DNA of 6,250 nt from Vulcanimicrobiota bacterium (GTDB taxonomy: Bacteria; Vulcanimicrobiota; Vulcanimicrobiia; Vulcanimicrobiales; Vulcanimicrobiaceae). Made by a program: the position numbers and the translations under genes. Where the stretch lies: assembly GCA_003155175.1 (NCBI GenBank), contig PMFP01000134.1:1585-7834 (forward strand), in the 5' to 3' direction. The notes below the pieces were generated by a model. It was not told the DNA's origin and did no database searches. It saw only the letters and a list, made by a program, of their open reading frames with translations. This document shows positions 1 to 6,250 of this stretch, in pieces. Numbering within the stretch: the stretch's first letter is position 1; every line of letters begins with the position of its first letter.

Positions 1-465
1 CCGCCGGTCTCCGGGCATGAAACGCTGGGAGCGGCTCTCGCGCTGGCGGGAAGCCTCCTCTTCGGTGCCTATCTGCTGCTCGTGCGCGAGGTGCGCACCG
101 AACTGGACACCCTCACCATCGTGCGGCACACGTTCGGCTGGGCGGCGGTCGCGCTCGTCTTGGCGGCGCTGCTCGCCCGCCAACCCTTGCCGCCGCTCAC
201 CGACGTCCGGCCGTGGCTGGGCATCCTCGCGATGGCGCTCGTATCCCAGCTTCTAGGCCATACCGCTCTCAACGCCTCGCTGCGATGGTTCTCGCCAAGC
301 GCCGTCGCGTTCGCCAACCTGCTCGAACCCTTGATCGCCGCGGCGCTGGCGTTCGCTCTATTCGGGGAGGGCCTCCCGGCGACGGCCGTAATTGGGGGGC
401 TAATTCTCCTCGCGTCGGTGGGCATGGTCATGAAGGAAGAACGCTTTGATTTGGACGGCACCTAA
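1..465 (+). CDS. EamA/DMT-family membrane transporter, C-terminal part (5' end outside window)
   Basis: This is the last 154 codons of a gene that enters the window already in frame, with its stop TAA at 463-465. The protein is very hydrophobic. About five membrane segments can be picked out, near visible residues 8-28, 44-60, 72-94, 100-122 and 126-144, which fits the C-terminal half of a ten-helix drug/metabolite transporter. The stretch NLLEPLIAAALAFALFGE, followed by a Gly-rich last helix (AVIGGLILLASVG), matches the usual end of an EamA domain: an E-P in helix 9 and a G-E before helix 10. A short charged tail (KEERFDLDGT) ends it. The family exports or imports small metabolites at the inner membrane; nothing visible tells the substrate. 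It lies 58 bases before aceE on the same strand, but I see no functional link. An ATG at 17 and a GTG at 82 are not likely starts: the first is in another frame and the second is internal to the domain. Confidence 0.85.
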   Translation, partial: PPVSGHETLGAALALAGSLLFGAYLLLVREVRTELDTLTIVRHTFGWAAVALVLAALLARQPLPPLTDVRPWLGILAMALVSQLLGHTALNASLRWFSPSAVAFANLLEPLIAAALAFALFGEGLPATAVIGGLILLASVGMVMKEERFDLDGT

Positions 466-523
466 CAGCGGATTGGCTCAGTCCACTCGAAAGGGAAGTC
501 CATCCGGCGGTGAATGGCAGGTC

Positions 524-3190
524 ATGGCCACGACCTTCGCCCACGACCCGGATCCGCAAGAAACCCGCGAATGGCTCGATGCGATGCGCGGCGTCTTGGC
601 GGCCGAGGGGCCAGACCGCGCGCGCTCGCTGATCGGCAATCTCGTTGACGAAGCGCAGCTCGGCGGCGCCCACGTGTCGCTCGGCGTCGGCACGCCGTAC
701 GTCAACACGATTCCCGCGGACCGCCAGCCGGCGTTTCCCGGCGATGCCGAGCTCGAAGCACGCCTGCGCCACTACGTGCGCTGGAACGCGCTCGCGATGG
801 TCGTGCGCAGCAACAGGGCGAGCAGCGAACTCGGCGGCCACGTCGCGAGCTTCGCATCGGCGGCCACGCTCTACGACGTCGGATTCAATCACTTCTTCCG
901 CGCTCCGTCGGAATCGTTCGGCGGCGACCTGGTGTTCTTTCAAGGCCACTCGTCGCCCGGCGTGTACGCCCGCGCGTTTTTAGAAGGCCGCATCGACGCG
1001 GGCCATCTCGAACGCTTTCGGCAAGAAGTCGGCGGGGAAGGCCTGCCGTCGTATCCGCATCCGTGGCTGATGCCCGACTTCTGGCAATATCCGACCGTTT
1101 CGATGGGCCTGGGACCGATCATGTCCATCTACCAAGCGCGGTTCATGCGCTATCTCGAAGATCGTGGGCTGGCGGACACGCGCGACCGCAAGGTGTGGGC
1201 GTTTATCGGCGACGGCGAGACCGACGAGCCCGAATCGTTGGGTGCGATCTCGCTGGCCGCGCGCGAGAACCTCGACAATCTGATCTGGGTCGTCAACTGC
1301 AATTTGCAACGGCTCGACGGCCCGGTTCGCGGCAACGGCAAGATCATTCAAGATCTCGAAGGCGTCTTTAAGGGCGCCGGCTGGAACGTGATCAAGGTCA
1401 TTTGGGGAAGCAAGTGGGATCCGTTGCTCGCGGCCGACAAGACCGGACGCCTCATCCAACTGATGAACGAATGCGTGGACGGCGACTACCAGACGTTCAA
1501 GTCGCGCGACGGCAAATACGTCCGAGACGAATTCTTCGGGCGCTATCCGGAAACCGCCGCGCTCGTCAGTCACATGACCGATGCGGAGATCTGGAGCCTC
1601 CAGCGCGGCGGACACGATCCCGTCAAAGTCTACGCGGCATATAAAGCCGCCGTCAAAAACACCGGACGGCCGACCGTCATCCTCGCCAAGACCGTGAAAG
1701 GCTACGGCATGGGCTCGGCCGGCGAAGCCCGCAACATCGCGCATTCGGCCAAGAAGATGGACGTCGAGGAGATGCGCGCGTTCCGCGACCGCTTCGCGAT
1801 GCCGGTTCCGGATTCGGATCTGGATTCGATTCCGTTTTACAAGCCGGGAGACGATACGCCGGAAATGCGCTACCTGCGCGAACGCGTCGCCGCGCAAGGA
1901 AGCTTGCCGCAGCGCCGCCGCTCGTCGCAGTCGCTTGCCGTGCCCGAACTCGCCGCGTTTTCCGGCCAGCTCGAGAGCACCGGCGATCGCGAACATTCGA
2001 CGACGATGGCGTTCGTTCGGATTCTCAACGTCGTGTTGCGCGATCAAGCCGTCGGACCGCGCGTCGTTCCGATCGTCGCCGACGAGTCGCGGACCTTCGG
2101 CATGGAGGGTATGTTCAGGCAGCTCGGCATCTACTCGTCGATCGGCCAGCTCTACCATCCGCAAGACGCGGAACAGTTGATGTGGTATCGCGAGGACAAG
2201 CACGGACAGATCTTGCAGGAAGGCATCAACGAGGCCGGCGCGATCTCGTCCTGGATCGCGGCCGGGACGTCGTATTCGAACCACGATCTGCCGATGATCC
2301 CGTTTTACATCTTCTATTCGATGTTCGGCTTCCAGCGGGTCGGCGATCTGGCGTGGGCCGCCGGCGACAGCCGCACGCGCGGCTTTTTGCTCGGCGCAAC
2401 CTCCGGGCGCACGACCCTCAACGGTGAAGGGCTGCAGCACGAAGACGGGCACAGCCAAGTCTTCGCCTCGTTCATTCCGAACTGCAGGAGTTACGACCCC
2501 ACCTTCGGCTACGAACTCGCCGTCATCGTGCAAGACGGGTTGCGCCGCATGCTCACCGACCAGGAAGACGTCTACTACTACATCACGCTGCTCAACGAGA
2601 ACTACCGTCATCCGGCCATGCCGGAAGGCTCCGCGGAGGGGATTTTGCGCGGCATGTATCTGTTGCGCGACGGTGGGAAAACGGAGAAGAAACCGCCGCG
2701 CGTGCAACTCTTCGGCAGCGGCGCGATCTTGCGCGAAGTCCTGGCCGGCGCCGACCTCCTCGCGGAAGATTGGGGGGTCGCCTCGGACGTGTGGAGCGTC
2801 ACCGGTTTTAACGAACTTGCGCGTGACGGCGTTTCCGTGGACCGGTGGAACCTGCTGCATCCGGGCGAGAAGCCGCGCGTGCCCTACGTCTCGCAATGTC
2901 TGGAAGGCCGCATCGGCCCCGGCGTCGCCGCGACCGACTACGTCCGGACGTACGCCGAAGGGATTCGTCCGTGGGTCGGGCGGCGCTACGTTACGCTCGG
3001 AACCGACGGATACGGGCGCAGCGACTACCGCCGGAAGTTGCGCGCGTTCTTCGAAGTGGACCGCCACTGGGTGGCGATTTCCGCGCTGCGCGCGCTTGCC
3101 GACGAAGGCGCCGTGCCGGCCGCGCGCGTCGCCGAAGCGATCGCGAAGTACGGCATCGATCCAAACAAGCCCAATCCGGTCTTGGTTTGA
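524..3190 (+). CDS. aceE: Pyruvate dehydrogenase E1 component, homodimeric type
   Basis: AceE is the thiamine-diphosphate (ThDP) enzyme that decarboxylates pyruvate and passes the acetyl group to the lipoyl arm of E2 in the cytoplasmic pyruvate dehydrogenase complex. The 888-residue product is almost the length of E. coli AceE (887, from memory) and is colinear with it from the first residues (DPDPQETREWLDAM) to the last (DPNKPNPVLV). The ThDP/Mg motif is GDGETDEPES at about residues 229-238, followed by VVNCNLQRLDGP. The mobile-loop histidine in NIAHSAKKM is residue 407, the same number as the known E. coli His407. The catalytic glutamate lies in GQILQEGINE near residue 570. GGHVASFASAATLYDVGFNHFFRA and TSGRTTLNGEGLQHEDGH are also conserved. 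I chose ATG 524 because it matches the family N-terminus. A TTG at 446 in the same frame would overlap the transporter gene and add 26 unrelated residues. The upstream SD is weak (GGCAGG, about 3 bases before the ATG), and no clear promoter is seen in the 58-base gap. No frameshift or missing active-site residue was seen. Confidence 0.97.
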   Translation: MATTFAHDPDPQETREWLDAMRGVLAAEGPDRARSLIGNLVDEAQLGGAHVSLGVGTPYVNTIPADRQPAFPGDAELEARLRHYVRWNALAMVVRSNRASSELGGHVASFASAATLYDVGFNHFFRAPSESFGGDLVFFQGHSSPGVYARAFLEGRIDAGHLERFRQEVGGEGLPSYPHPWLMPDFWQYPTVSMGLGPIMSIYQARFMRYLEDRGLADTRDRKVWAFIGDGETDEPESLGAISLAARENLDNLIWVVNCNLQRLDGPVRGNGKIIQDLEGVFKGAGWNVIKVIWGSKWDPLLAADKTGRLIQLMNECVDGDYQTFKSRDGKYVRDEFFGRYPETAALVSHMTDAEIWSLQRGGHDPVKVYAAYKAAVKNTGRPTVILAKTVKGYGMGSAGEARNIAHSAKKMDVEEMRAFRDRFAMPVPDSDLDSIPFYKPGDDTPEMRYLRERVAAQGSLPQRRRSSQSLAVPELAAFSGQLESTGDREHSTTMAFVRILNVVLRDQAVGPRVVPIVADESRTFGMEGMFRQLGIYSSIGQLYHPQDAEQLMWYREDKHGQILQEGINEAGAISSWIAAGTSYSNHDLPMIPFYIFYSMFGFQRVGDLAWAAGDSRTRGFLLGATSGRTTLNGEGLQHEDGHSQVFASFIPNCRSYDPTFGYELAVIVQDGLRRMLTDQEDVYYYITLLNENYRHPAMPEGSAEGILRGMYLLRDGGKTEKKPPRVQLFGSGAILREVLAGADLLAEDWGVASDVWSVTGFNELARDGVSVDRWNLLHPGEKPRVPYVSQCLEGRIGPGVAATDYVRTYAEGIRPWVGRRYVTLGTDGYGRSDYRRKLRAFFEVDRHWVAISALRALADEGAVPAARVAEAIAKYGIDPNKPNPVLV

Positions 3191-3194
3191 GGAG
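3189..3194 (+). promoter_or_regulatory. Shine-Dalgarno of aceF, overlapping the aceE stop
   Basis: GAGGAG lies six bases before the GTG at 3201 and shares two bases with the TGA stop of aceE (3188-3190). It is what fixes the aceF start, since the aceF frame stays open for hundreds of bases upstream inside aceE. The overlap implies that ribosomes finishing aceE are well placed to start aceF, so translational coupling is likely (inference). Confidence 0.8.
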
Positions 3195-3200
3195 TACGGC

Positions 3201-4583
3201 GTGAGCGCTACGGTGGAGATTCGCGTTCCCGACATCGGCGGTTTTGCCGACGTTCCCGTGATCGAAGTGCTCGTCAAGCCGGGCGATCGCGTGAAGAAAG
3301 ACGATTCGCTCATCACGCTCGAGAGCGACAAAGCGTCGATGGAAGTTCCCGCGAGTGCAGGTGGCGTCGTCTCCGCGGTCCGCGTCAAAGTCGGCGACAA
3401 AGTTTCGCAAGGATCGGCGATCGTCGAACTCGAGCCGGACGCTTCGGATGCGGTATCGGGCGCTGGGCAGGTGGGAGCCCCCTCCGTAGAGCGAGCGATG
3501 GTTACGCTCGCCTCCCTGGGCTCCCACCTGCCCGACGTCGGGGCGGCCTCGCCCGTCGGTGCGCAAGATTCGATTGCAACGCCGGCGCCTGCTGCCGTTG
3601 AACCGTCCGTTGCTGCTGCGCCGCCGGCTGCGATCATTGCGGCGGTGGAAACGGCGCCGGTTGGGAAGACTGACGGGCTCGTCCATGCGAGTCCTGGGGT
3701 TCGGCGGTTTGCGCGGGAGCTTGGATTGGATCTCGTGGGCGTGCGCGGGAGCGGGCCGAACGGGCGCGTCACGCGCGAGGACGTGCAGCGGTTCGTCAAG
3801 GAGGCGCTGCAACGCGGCGGCGGTGGTTCCGGCGGCGGTTCGACGTTTCCGGGATTGCCGGCTTGGCCGAGCGTGGACTTCGCGCAGTTCGGCGAGGTCG
3901 AGCGCGCGCCGCTCTCGCGGATCAAGAAGCTGTCGGGGCCGAATCTGCATCGCAATTGGCTGCAGATTCCCCACATCACCAACTACGACGAAGCCGACGT
4001 TACCGAATTGGAGGCGTTTCGCAACGAGGTGAACGCGGAGCAGGGCAAGAGCGGCGGCGTGAAACTGACGATGCTCGCGTTCTTGGTGAAGGCTTGCGTT
4101 GCGGCGCTGCAGCGGTTTCCGGAATTCAACGCATCGCTCGACGGCGATTCGCTGGTGCTCAAACGTTATTACAACATCGGCTTTGCGGCGGACACGCCCG
4201 GAGGCTTAGTCGTGCCGGTGCTCAAGACCGCGGATTCAAAGGGGCTGCTCGACATCGCTCGCGAGAGCGCGGAGCTCGCGGGCAAGGCGCGCGAGGGCAA
4301 GCTCGGGCTCGGCGACATGCAGGGCGGCAGCTTCACGATCTCGTCCATCGGCGGAATCGGCGGGACGCAGTTCACGCAGATCGTCAATGCGCCGGAGGTC
4401 GCGATTCTCGGCGCGACGCGCAGCTCGATCAAACCGGTGTGGGACGGCGCCGCATTCGTTCCGCGACTGATGCTGCCCGTGAGCGTCTCATACGACCACC
4501 GCGTCATCGACGGCGCGTCCGCCGCGCGTTTTCTCGTTTACTTGACCGGCCTGCTTCGCGATTTCAGGCGCGTGTTGCTTTAG
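3201..4583 (+). CDS. aceF: Pyruvate dehydrogenase E2, dihydrolipoyllysine acetyltransferase (single lipoyl domain)
   Basis: AceF forms the core of the pyruvate dehydrogenase complex. Its lipoyl arm takes the acetyl group from E1, and its C-terminal domain transfers it to CoA. The 460-residue product shows the standard order. A lipoyl domain spans about 5-78, with the lipoylated lysine at 44 in ESDKASMEV. A linker follows (about 80-160), then a peripheral subunit-binding domain at about 162-203 (HASPGVRRFARELGLDLV...GRVTREDV). A Gly/Ser hinge lies at 206-215, and the catalytic domain runs from about 230 to the end, with the active-site motif DHRVIDG (His433, Asp437). There is one lipoyl domain, against three in E. 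coli AceF, so the protein is shorter but complete; its end (LRDFRRVLL) resembles the family end. The start is GTG 3201, chosen from the strong SD and because the lipoyl domain begins at once; the open frame continues to 2424, but that part is aceE read in another frame. It is cotranscribed with aceE. Residues 89-111 come from a palindromic element, listed separately. Confidence 0.96.
   Translation: MSATVEIRVPDIGGFADVPVIEVLVKPGDRVKKDDSLITLESDKASMEVPASAGGVVSAVRVKVGDKVSQGSAIVELEPDASDAVSGAGQVGAPSVERAMVTLASLGSHLPDVGAASPVGAQDSIATPAPAAVEPSVAAAPPAAIIAAVETAPVGKTDGLVHASPGVRRFARELGLDLVGVRGSGPNGRVTREDVQRFVKEALQRGGGGSGGGSTFPGLPAWPSVDFAQFGEVERAPLSRIKKLSGPNLHRNWLQIPHITNYDEADVTELEAFRNEVNAEQGKSGGVKLTMLAFLVKACVAALQRFPEFNASLDGDSLVLKRYYNIGFAADTPGGLVVPVLKTADSKGLLDIARESAELAGKAREGKLGLGDMQGGSFTISSIGGIGGTQFTQIVNAPEVAILGATRSSIKPVWDGAAFVPRLMLPVSVSYDHRVIDGASAARFLVYLTGLLRDFRRVLL
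3465..3533 (+). repeat. 69-bp in-frame palindromic element inside the aceF linker
   Basis: Arms at 3465-3480 (GGGCAGGTGGGAGCCC) and 3518-3533 (GGGCTCCCACCTGCCC) are perfect reverse complements over 16 bases. Inside them lies a second perfect stem, GCGAGCG at 3491-3497 with CGCTCGC at 3505-3511, around a 7-base loop. The whole is 69 bases, exactly 23 codons, and starts on a codon boundary of aceF, so it keeps the frame. It encodes residues 89-111, beginning GQVGAPSVERAM and ending LGSHLP. It sits in the flexible linker between the lipoyl and subunit-binding domains, where an insert would be tolerated. No clear target-site duplication flanks it. A structured repeat inserted in a gene is the simplest reading; a structure that evolved in place is possible. 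As RNA it should fold strongly. Confidence 0.75.
3816..3845 (+). other. Codons for a Gly/Ser hinge in AceF
   Basis: These ten codons encode GGGGSGGGST, residues 206-215 of AceF. They lie between the subunit-binding domain and the catalytic domain, before the PAWPSVDFAQFGEVERAPLSRIKK segment that opens the catalytic part. Gly-rich hinges at this place are usual in E2 proteins of this type, so this is a domain boundary mark, not an anomaly. Confidence 0.7.
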
Positions 4584-4585
4584 CG

Positions 4586-4686
4586 CCCTTCGACAAGCTC
4601 AGGGTGACACTAGCCTAAAGCCCTGGAGGCTGCGATAGACCACCGTGTCATCCTGAGCGGAGCGAACGAAGTGAGCGCAGTCGAAG
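4586..4686. repeat. Imperfect inverted repeat between convergent aceF and acnA
   Basis: The 110 bases between the aceF stop (4581-4583) and the acnA stop (4694-4696) hold a long imperfect palindrome. The left arm is 4586-4610 (CCCTTCGACAAGCTCAGG, then GTGACAC). The right side has GTGTCATCCTGAGC at 4645-4658, pairing with 4597-4610 at 13 of 14 positions. GTCGAAG at 4680-4686 pairs with CTTCGAC at 4588-4594. Between the two right-hand blocks are about 21 extra bases rich in GAGCG. The roughly 34 bases between the arms contain a small 5-bp hairpin (AGCCT 4612-4616, AGGCT 4627-4631). There is no T-run on either side, so it is not a classic intrinsic terminator, but the structure could stop or protect both converging transcripts. 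From memory, CTTCGACAAGCTCAGG-like and TGTCATCCTGAGC-like sequences recur between genes in many GC-rich genomes, which suggests a dispersed REP-like repeat. Confidence 0.65.
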
Positions 4687-4693
4687 TACGCCC

Positions 4694-6250
4694 TTAGGCG
4701 TTAGCGCGGAGGCGGCGGAGGACGTATTGCAGGATGCCGCCGTTGCGGTAGTACTCGGCTTCGTCGGGCGTGTCGATGCGCACTCGAACCTTGAAGTCCA
4801 GGCTCCGTCCCGACGCCGGGTCGGTGGCGCGCACGTCAACGTGCATGCGCGGCCTGATGCCGCCCTTCACGCCGGAGATGTCGATGATCTCCTCGCCCGT
4901 AAGCGCGTACGTGTCTCGGGTGGCGCCGCCGATATACTCCAGCGGTAAGATGCCCATGCCGATCAGATTGCTGCGGTGGATGCGTTCGAACGATTCGGCG
5001 ATGACGGCCTTGACGCCGAGCAGGTACGGACCTTTTGCCGCCCAATCGCGCGACGAACCGGACCCGTACTCCTTGCCGGCGAGCACGACGAGCGGGGTTC
5101 CGGACGCGCGGTATTTCTCGGACGCGTCGAAGATCGACGTCTGCTCGCCCGTCGGGAGAAAGCGCGTCACGCCGCCCTCGACGCCCGGAACCATCAGATT
5201 GCGCAGCCTCACGTTCGCGAACGTTCCGCGCACCATGACTTCGTGATTCCCGCGGCGCGCGCCGTAGGAGTTAAAATCCACCGGCTGGACGCCGCGTTCG
5301 ACGAGATACTTTCCGGCCGGGCTATTCTTGGCGATGTTGCCCGCCGGGGAAATGTGATCGGTCGTCACGGAATCGCCGAGCACGGCGAGAATGCGCGCGC
5401 CGGCGATGTCGCTCACCGGGTCCGGCTCGGCCGGCATCCCATCGAAGTAGGGCGGTCGCTTGACGTATTCCGATTTCGGATCCCACGCGTACCGTTCGCT
5501 TTGCGCGACGCCGAGCTGAGCCCAGTTGTCGTCGCCTTTGAAGACGTCGGCATAACGCGATTTGAACATGGCGTCGGTCACGCATTCCGTCACGGTTTCG
5601 GCGATCTCGTCGTTCGTCGGCCAGATGTCTTTGAGGTAGACGTCGTTTCCGTCGCTGCCGCGCCCGATCGGCTCGGTGGTGAGGTCCACGTCCATGCGTC
5701 CGGCCAGGGCGTAGGCGACGACGAGCGGCGGGGATGCCAAATAGTTCGCGCGCACTTGCGGATGAATGCGGCCTTCGAAATTGCGATTGCCCGAGAGCAC
5801 GGCGGCGACGATCGAGTCGTGTTCCGCGACCGAGTCGGCGACGTCGGGCGGCAAGGGGCCGGAGTTGCCGATGCACGTCGTACAGCCGTATCCGACGACG
5901 TTGAAGCCAAGCGCGTCGAGCGGCTCTTGCAAGCCCGCCTTCGCAAGGTAGTCGGTGACCACTTTGCTTCCGGGCGCGAGCGAGGTCTTGACCCAGGGTT
6001 TGCTCTTGAGTCCGCGGGCGACGGCGTTGCGGGCGAGAAGTCCCGCGCCGATCAGCACCGATGGATTCGACGTGTTCGTGCACGACGTGATCGCGGCGAT
6101 CACAACCGCGCCGTCGGCCACTTTCTCCGGCGCGGCAACCGCGGTTCCACCGCCTTCGCTCTCGAAACGGGCGACTTGCGCGTTCGCCTTGGCATCGCGA
6201 GCGCCAACCCATTCGACCAGCGCGGCGTTGAACGACGACTTGACGTTCGA
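4694..6250 (-). CDS. acnA: Aconitate hydratase, AcnA/IRP1 type, C-terminal 518 residues (5' end outside window)
   Basis: Aconitase interconverts citrate and isocitrate in the TCA cycle using a [4Fe-4S] cluster. Reading the minus strand from the window edge gives an uninterrupted frame of 518 codons to TAA at 4694-4696. All three cluster cysteines are here: one in ITSCTNTSNPSV (codon 6080-6082) and two in GYGCTTCIGNSGP (codons 5882-5884 and 5873-5875). Their spacing of 66 and 3 residues equals that of E. coli AcnA Cys435, 501 and 504. The C-terminal swivel domain follows, with TDHISPAGNIAKNSPAGKYL, GARRGNHEVMVRGTFANVRL, and the substrate-binding loop YGSGSSRDWAAKG. These motifs mark the AcnA/IRP1 type, not AcnB. 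About 380 N-terminal residues should lie beyond position 6250. A GTG at 6119-6121 is an internal valine, not the start. It converges on aceF with a 110-base gap holding an inverted repeat. No frameshift or lost catalytic residue was seen. Confidence 0.96.
   Translation of the reverse strand, partial: SNVKSSFNAALVEWVGARDAKANAQVARFESEGGGTAVAAPEKVADGAVVIAAITSCTNTSNPSVLIGAGLLARNAVARGLKSKPWVKTSLAPGSKVVTDYLAKAGLQEPLDALGFNVVGYGCTTCIGNSGPLPPDVADSVAEHDSIVAAVLSGNRNFEGRIHPQVRANYLASPPLVVAYALAGRMDVDLTTEPIGRGSDGNDVYLKDIWPTNDEIAETVTECVTDAMFKSRYADVFKGDDNWAQLGVAQSERYAWDPKSEYVKRPPYFDGMPAEPDPVSDIAGARILAVLGDSVTTDHISPAGNIAKNSPAGKYLVERGVQPVDFNSYGARRGNHEVMVRGTFANVRLRNLMVPGVEGGVTRFLPTGEQTSIFDASEKYRASGTPLVVLAGKEYGSGSSRDWAAKGPYLLGVKAVIAESFERIHRSNLIGMGILPLEYIGGATRDTYALTGEEIIDISGVKGGIRPRMHVDVRATDPASGRSLDFKVRVRIDTPDEAEYYRNGGILQYVLRRLRANA

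Noticed and set aside
446..523. Upstream TTG start for aceE at 446
   Set aside because: It overlaps the end of the transporter gene, and its 26 extra residues have no counterpart in AceE, whose N-terminus matches from ATG 524.
2424..3200. Long upstream extension of aceF to an ATG at 2424 (719 residues)
   Set aside because: The extra 259 residues are aceE sequence read in another frame, rich in Arg, Ser, Cys and Thr. The lipoyl domain and a strong SD place the start at GTG 3201.
3816..3845. GGGGSGGGST as a sign of an engineered fusion linker
   Set aside because: Gly-rich hinges occur naturally here in E2 proteins, and the codons (GGC, GGT, TCC, TCG) match the gene. No vector or tag sequence is nearby.
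980..3982. A 1000-codon open frame on the minus strand opposite aceE and aceF
   Set aside because: It is a shadow. The frame stays open because of the GC-rich third positions of the real genes on the other strand; its translation is Arg/Ala/His-rich with no recognisable domain, and it crosses two well-supported genes.
4586..4686. Classic rho-independent terminator
   Set aside because: The inverted repeat is long and imperfect and has no T-run on either strand, so I call it a repeat with a possible terminator role only.
4770..5246. Plus-strand frame opposite acnA
   Set aside because: Antisense shadow of a conserved gene, with no recognisable motif and no convincing ribosome binding site.
5322..6212. 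A 296-codon minus-strand frame overlapping acnA
   Set aside because: It is an out-of-frame shadow of acnA, Arg-rich and without a domain, while the acnA frame carries all cluster cysteines and the swivel-domain motifs.

Overview
The window is ordinary high-GC bacterial chromosome, dense with genes, and holds four protein-coding genes, two of them cut by the window edges. From left to right: the 3' part of an EamA/DMT-type membrane transporter gene (+); a complete aceE, the homodimeric-type pyruvate dehydrogenase E1 (+); a complete aceF, the dihydrolipoyl acetyltransferase E2 with one lipoyl domain (+); and, convergent to these, the 3' part of an AcnA-type aconitate hydratase gene (-).

aceE and aceF form a clear operon. 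Only 10 bases separate them, and the aceF Shine-Dalgarno overlaps the aceE stop codon. Together they encode two of the three subunits of the complex that converts pyruvate to acetyl-CoA. The E3 subunit (lipoamide dehydrogenase) is not in the window. Aconitase acts just downstream in the TCA cycle, converting citrate to isocitrate, so the neighbourhood has a central-carbon theme even though acnA lies on the opposite strand.

No rRNA, tRNA, CRISPR array, transposase, prophage gene or toxin-antitoxin pair is visible. The most notable signals are two palindromic sequences. The first is a 69-bp element with perfect 16-bp arms and an inner 7-bp stem, lying exactly in frame inside the flexible linker of aceF, where it encodes 23 residues unlike the Ala/Pro-rich linker around it. 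The second is an imperfect inverted repeat filling most of the 110-bp gap between the convergent aceF and acnA genes. Both look like dispersed REP/MITE-like repeats, but copy number cannot be judged from this window.

The organism cannot be named with confidence. Strong G/C preference at third codon positions, homodimeric AceE with a single-lipoyl AceF, and REP-like palindromes fit several GC-rich lineages. A poorly cultured soil phylum such as Eremiobacterota/Vulcanimicrobiota is one guess from general style; a proteobacterium or actinobacterium is not excluded.
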